Shown: one piece after another, positions 4,401-5,858 of the stretch
Layout: every line of letters starts with the position of its first letter
Position numbering within the stretch: position 1 is the first letter of the stretch
Source of the DNA: Candidatus Cloacimonadota bacterium
Lineage (GTDB): Bacteria; Cloacimonadota; Cloacimonadia; Cloacimonadales; TCS61
NCBI GenBank assembly: GCA_027858325.1
Contig: JAQICU010000032.1
Location: forward strand, 1 to 5,858
Direction: 5' to 3'
Length of the DNA stretch: 5,858 nucleotides
Made by a program: the position numbers and the translations under genes
The notes under the pieces: generated by a model
Databases searched by the model: none
Told to the model about the DNA's origin: nothing
The model's input: only the letters and a program-made list of their open reading frames with translations

Positions 4401-5438
4401 ATGATGAATAAGTTGAAGCGTGGTTTTGCCAGTGATAATAATGCTGGAATTCATCCGGAAGTATTAAAGGCGATACAAAATGCAAACATAGGGCATTGTA
4501 TTGCGTATGGAGATGATATTTATACACAAAATGCAATTGCTAAGATAAAAGAACATTTTGGTAAAAATATTGATGTTTACTTTATGTTCAATGGTACCGG
4601 CTCAAATGTGCTGGGCTTAAAGATGCTCACCGAGTCATACAATTCAATTATCTGTGCAGAGACAGCTCATATAAATGTCGATGAATGCGGAGCACCTGAG
4701 AAATTCACCGGATGTAAACTACTTTCTGTTCCAACCAAAAATGGTAAACTTACAATTGAGAAGATAAAATATCACATGCATGATTTTGGGTTTGAACATC
4801 ATTCACAACCGAAAGTGATCTCAATTGCACAAGTTACAGAACTTGGCACAGTTTATACTTCAAACGAAATAAAAGAAATTACTGAATATGCACATGAGAA
4901 TGAAATATTTGTTCATATGGATGGAGCCAGAATTTGTAATGCGGCTGCAAGTTTGGATAGTAGTTTACGTGAAATCACTATGGATGTTGGGATTGATGTC
5001 CTTTCATTTGGTTTAACCAAAAATGGAGCCATGAATGCAGAAGCGGTAATATTTTTTAATAAGAAATTGTCAGAGAATTTTAAATATTACCGTAAACAGG
5101 GGATGCAGTTGGCTTCTAAAATGAGATTCATGGCAGTGCAATTTGAAGCACTTTTTACTAATAATCTTTGGAAGAAAATTGCGGAACATGCTAACAAAAT
5201 GGCGAAAGTTCTCGCAGAGCGGATTGCAGAATATCCGCAAATACAAATAACTCAGGAAGTGGAAGCAAACGGAGTTTTTGCTATTGTACCGCTGGAAATC
5301 ATCCCTAAATTGCAAAGAGAATTTTTCTTTTATATGTGGGATGAGACTAATTCTGAAGTGAGATGGATGACCTCTTTTGATACTACAGAAGAAGACATCG
5401 ATATATTTATCGAGCAATTAAAAAGTTTATTGAAATAA
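4401..5438 (+). CDS. ltaE: L-threonine aldolase (PLP-dependent, fold type I)
   Basis: The enzyme splits threonine or allo-threonine into glycine and acetaldehyde in the cytoplasm, supplying glycine. The 345-residue product has the family's standard length. It opens with FASDNNAGIHPEVLKAI and AYGDD (35-39), both typical of the GLY1/LtaE group. GTGSN (65-69) would hold the PLP phosphate, His90 (AETAHI) would stack on the ring, Asp174 and Arg177 of HMDGAR would bind the pyridine nitrogen and substrate, and Lys207 of GLTKNGA would form the Schiff base. All key residues are present, so it should be active; preference for L or L-allo substrate cannot be read from sequence. Two ATGs lie in tandem (4401 and 4404). 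AAGGGA ends four bases before the first and seven before the second, so the second is equally possible and would remove one Met. It appears monocistronic, with a terminator on each side. Related beta-eliminating lyases are the alternative, less likely. Confidence 0.93.
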   Translation: MMNKLKRGFASDNNAGIHPEVLKAIQNANIGHCIAYGDDIYTQNAIAKIKEHFGKNIDVYFMFNGTGSNVLGLKMLTESYNSIICAETAHINVDECGAPEKFTGCKLLSVPTKNGKLTIEKIKYHMHDFGFEHHSQPKVISIAQVTELGTVYTSNEIKEITEYAHENEIFVHMDGARICNAAASLDSSLREITMDVGIDVLSFGLTKNGAMNAEAVIFFNKKLSENFKYYRKQGMQLASKMRFMAVQFEALFTNNLWKKIAEHANKMAKVLAERIAEYPQIQITQEVEANGVFAIVPLEIIPKLQREFFFYMWDETNSEVRWMTSFDTTEEDIDIFIEQLKSLLK

Positions 5439-5448
5439 TAAAACTTTT
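5421..5448. terminator. Probable bidirectional terminator between ltaE and the secretin gene
   Basis: AAAAGTTTATT (5421-5431) pairs with AATAAAACTTTT (5437-5448) with one bulged base and the five-base loop GAAAT. The stem overlaps the last codons and stop of ltaE. T-rich sequence follows on both strands. The two genes converge here with 13 bp between stop codons. The stem is AT-rich, so its strength is uncertain. Confidence 0.5.
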
Positions 5449-5451
5449 CTT

Positions 5452-5858
5452 CTATTTTCTGTCTTCTTCAAACAATTTATCGGTTTGGGTATTTATTATT
5501 CTGTTTTCCTTAATTTGTTCATTAACTGTCGGAGAATTTAGTTTTCTATCACTAATATTATCTACAATATCTACTTTTAATATAATTATCATTTCATTGG
5601 AAGATATGGATTTACTGGTTCGACCAAAAATATAACGAAGGCCAAATACCCACCATGGCAGATCTTTCAAAATGGGAACACCAGATCTCTCAAATTTTGT
5701 ATCATTGTCGTACAACCCTCCAATGACAGTTTCTTCGCCATCATATAACAGAACATCGGTACTAGATTTGCTTTTATTGATAATAGTGGTTAATGCGCCT
5801 GGTATGGCCGAACTTTTTTCTATTTCCATAACTAAATGGATTGCTTGATTATCATTTT
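5452..5858 (-). CDS. C-terminal end of an outer-membrane secretin (type II/III secretion or type IV pilus family), 5' part outside the window
   Basis: Secretins form large gated channels in the outer membrane for type II or III secretion, type IV pili or filamentous phage. The 134 visible residues show the C-terminal secretin-domain signature: a beta-strand AIHLVMEIEKSS, then DVLLYDGEETVIGGLYDND, then RSGVPILKDLPWWVFGLRYIFG, and the closing strand SSNEMIIILKVDIV. The reading frame stays open to base 5858, so the true start lies beyond the window; an internal Met at 5829 is not a start, because the conserved strand begins before it. About 37 hydrophilic residues follow the last strand and end in FEEDRK, where some secretins carry a pilotin-binding tail. 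Without the N-terminal domains the exact machine (GspD, PilQ or other) cannot be named. The gene converges on ltaE. Confidence 0.85.
   Translation of the reverse strand, partial: NDNQAIHLVMEIEKSSAIPGALTTIINKSKSSTDVLLYDGEETVIGGLYDNDTKFERSGVPILKDLPWWVFGLRYIFGRTSKSISSNEMIIILKVDIVDNISDRKLNSPTVNEQIKENRIINTQTDKLFEEDRK

Noticed and set aside
5070..5417. Minus-strand open frame of 115 codons across the aldolase gene
   Set aside because: It is antisense to a coding sequence with all PLP-enzyme motifs, and its composition (rich in F, H, C) is that of a shadow frame.

Overview
The window is AT-rich bacterial DNA. It holds a minus-strand block of DNA-damage-tolerance genes, followed by two plus-strand genes and the 3' end of a minus-strand secretin gene. 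Genes start with clear Shine-Dalgarno sequences (AGGAGG, or AGAAGG running into TGATC), and three intergenic spaces each carry a perfect TTGACA -35 hexamer. The organism cannot be fixed from this window. AT richness, the small DUF5684-like membrane protein and the style of the secretin C-terminus would fit a Gram-negative anaerobe of the wider Fibrobacterota-Chlorobi-Bacteroidota neighbourhood, such as Cloacimonadota. That placement is a low-confidence inference. The secretin itself implies an outer membrane.

Bases 1-605 (minus) encode most of an SRAP-domain (YedK/HMCES-type) abasic-site sensor, cut by the window's left edge. Bases 606-843 are a gene-free spacer crowded with palindromes: two tandem 25-bp imperfect palindromes sharing one core, then three hairpin-forming units. 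Bases 844-3685 (minus) are a tight operon, umuD-umuC-dinB. UmuD and UmuC form the Pol V-type mutasome, with 2 bp between the genes. DinB (Pol IV) overlaps the umuC stop by 4 bp. Bases 3686-3890 are a divergent regulatory region. A dense set of ATATTAAC/GTTAATAT half-sites overlies the likely umuD promoter and is a good candidate SOS-type operator.

Bases 3891-4283 (plus) encode a 130-residue membrane protein resembling DUF5684, closed by a textbook rho-independent terminator. Bases 4401-5438 (plus) encode a PLP-dependent threonine aldolase with its own promoter. It converges on the secretin gene (5452-5858, minus, incomplete), with only 13 bp and a probable bidirectional terminator between them.

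The four minus-strand damage genes make one functional story. UmuD is a self-cleaving LexA-like peptidase that would activate UmuC after damage, DinB is a second Y-family polymerase made from the same message, and the SRAP protein would shield abasic sites in single-stranded DNA. The most notable points are the three-gene mutasome/Pol IV operon with SRAP downstream, the half-site array upstream of umuD, the tandem palindromes upstream of SRAP, and a few unusual substitutions in normally conserved parts of both polymerases.
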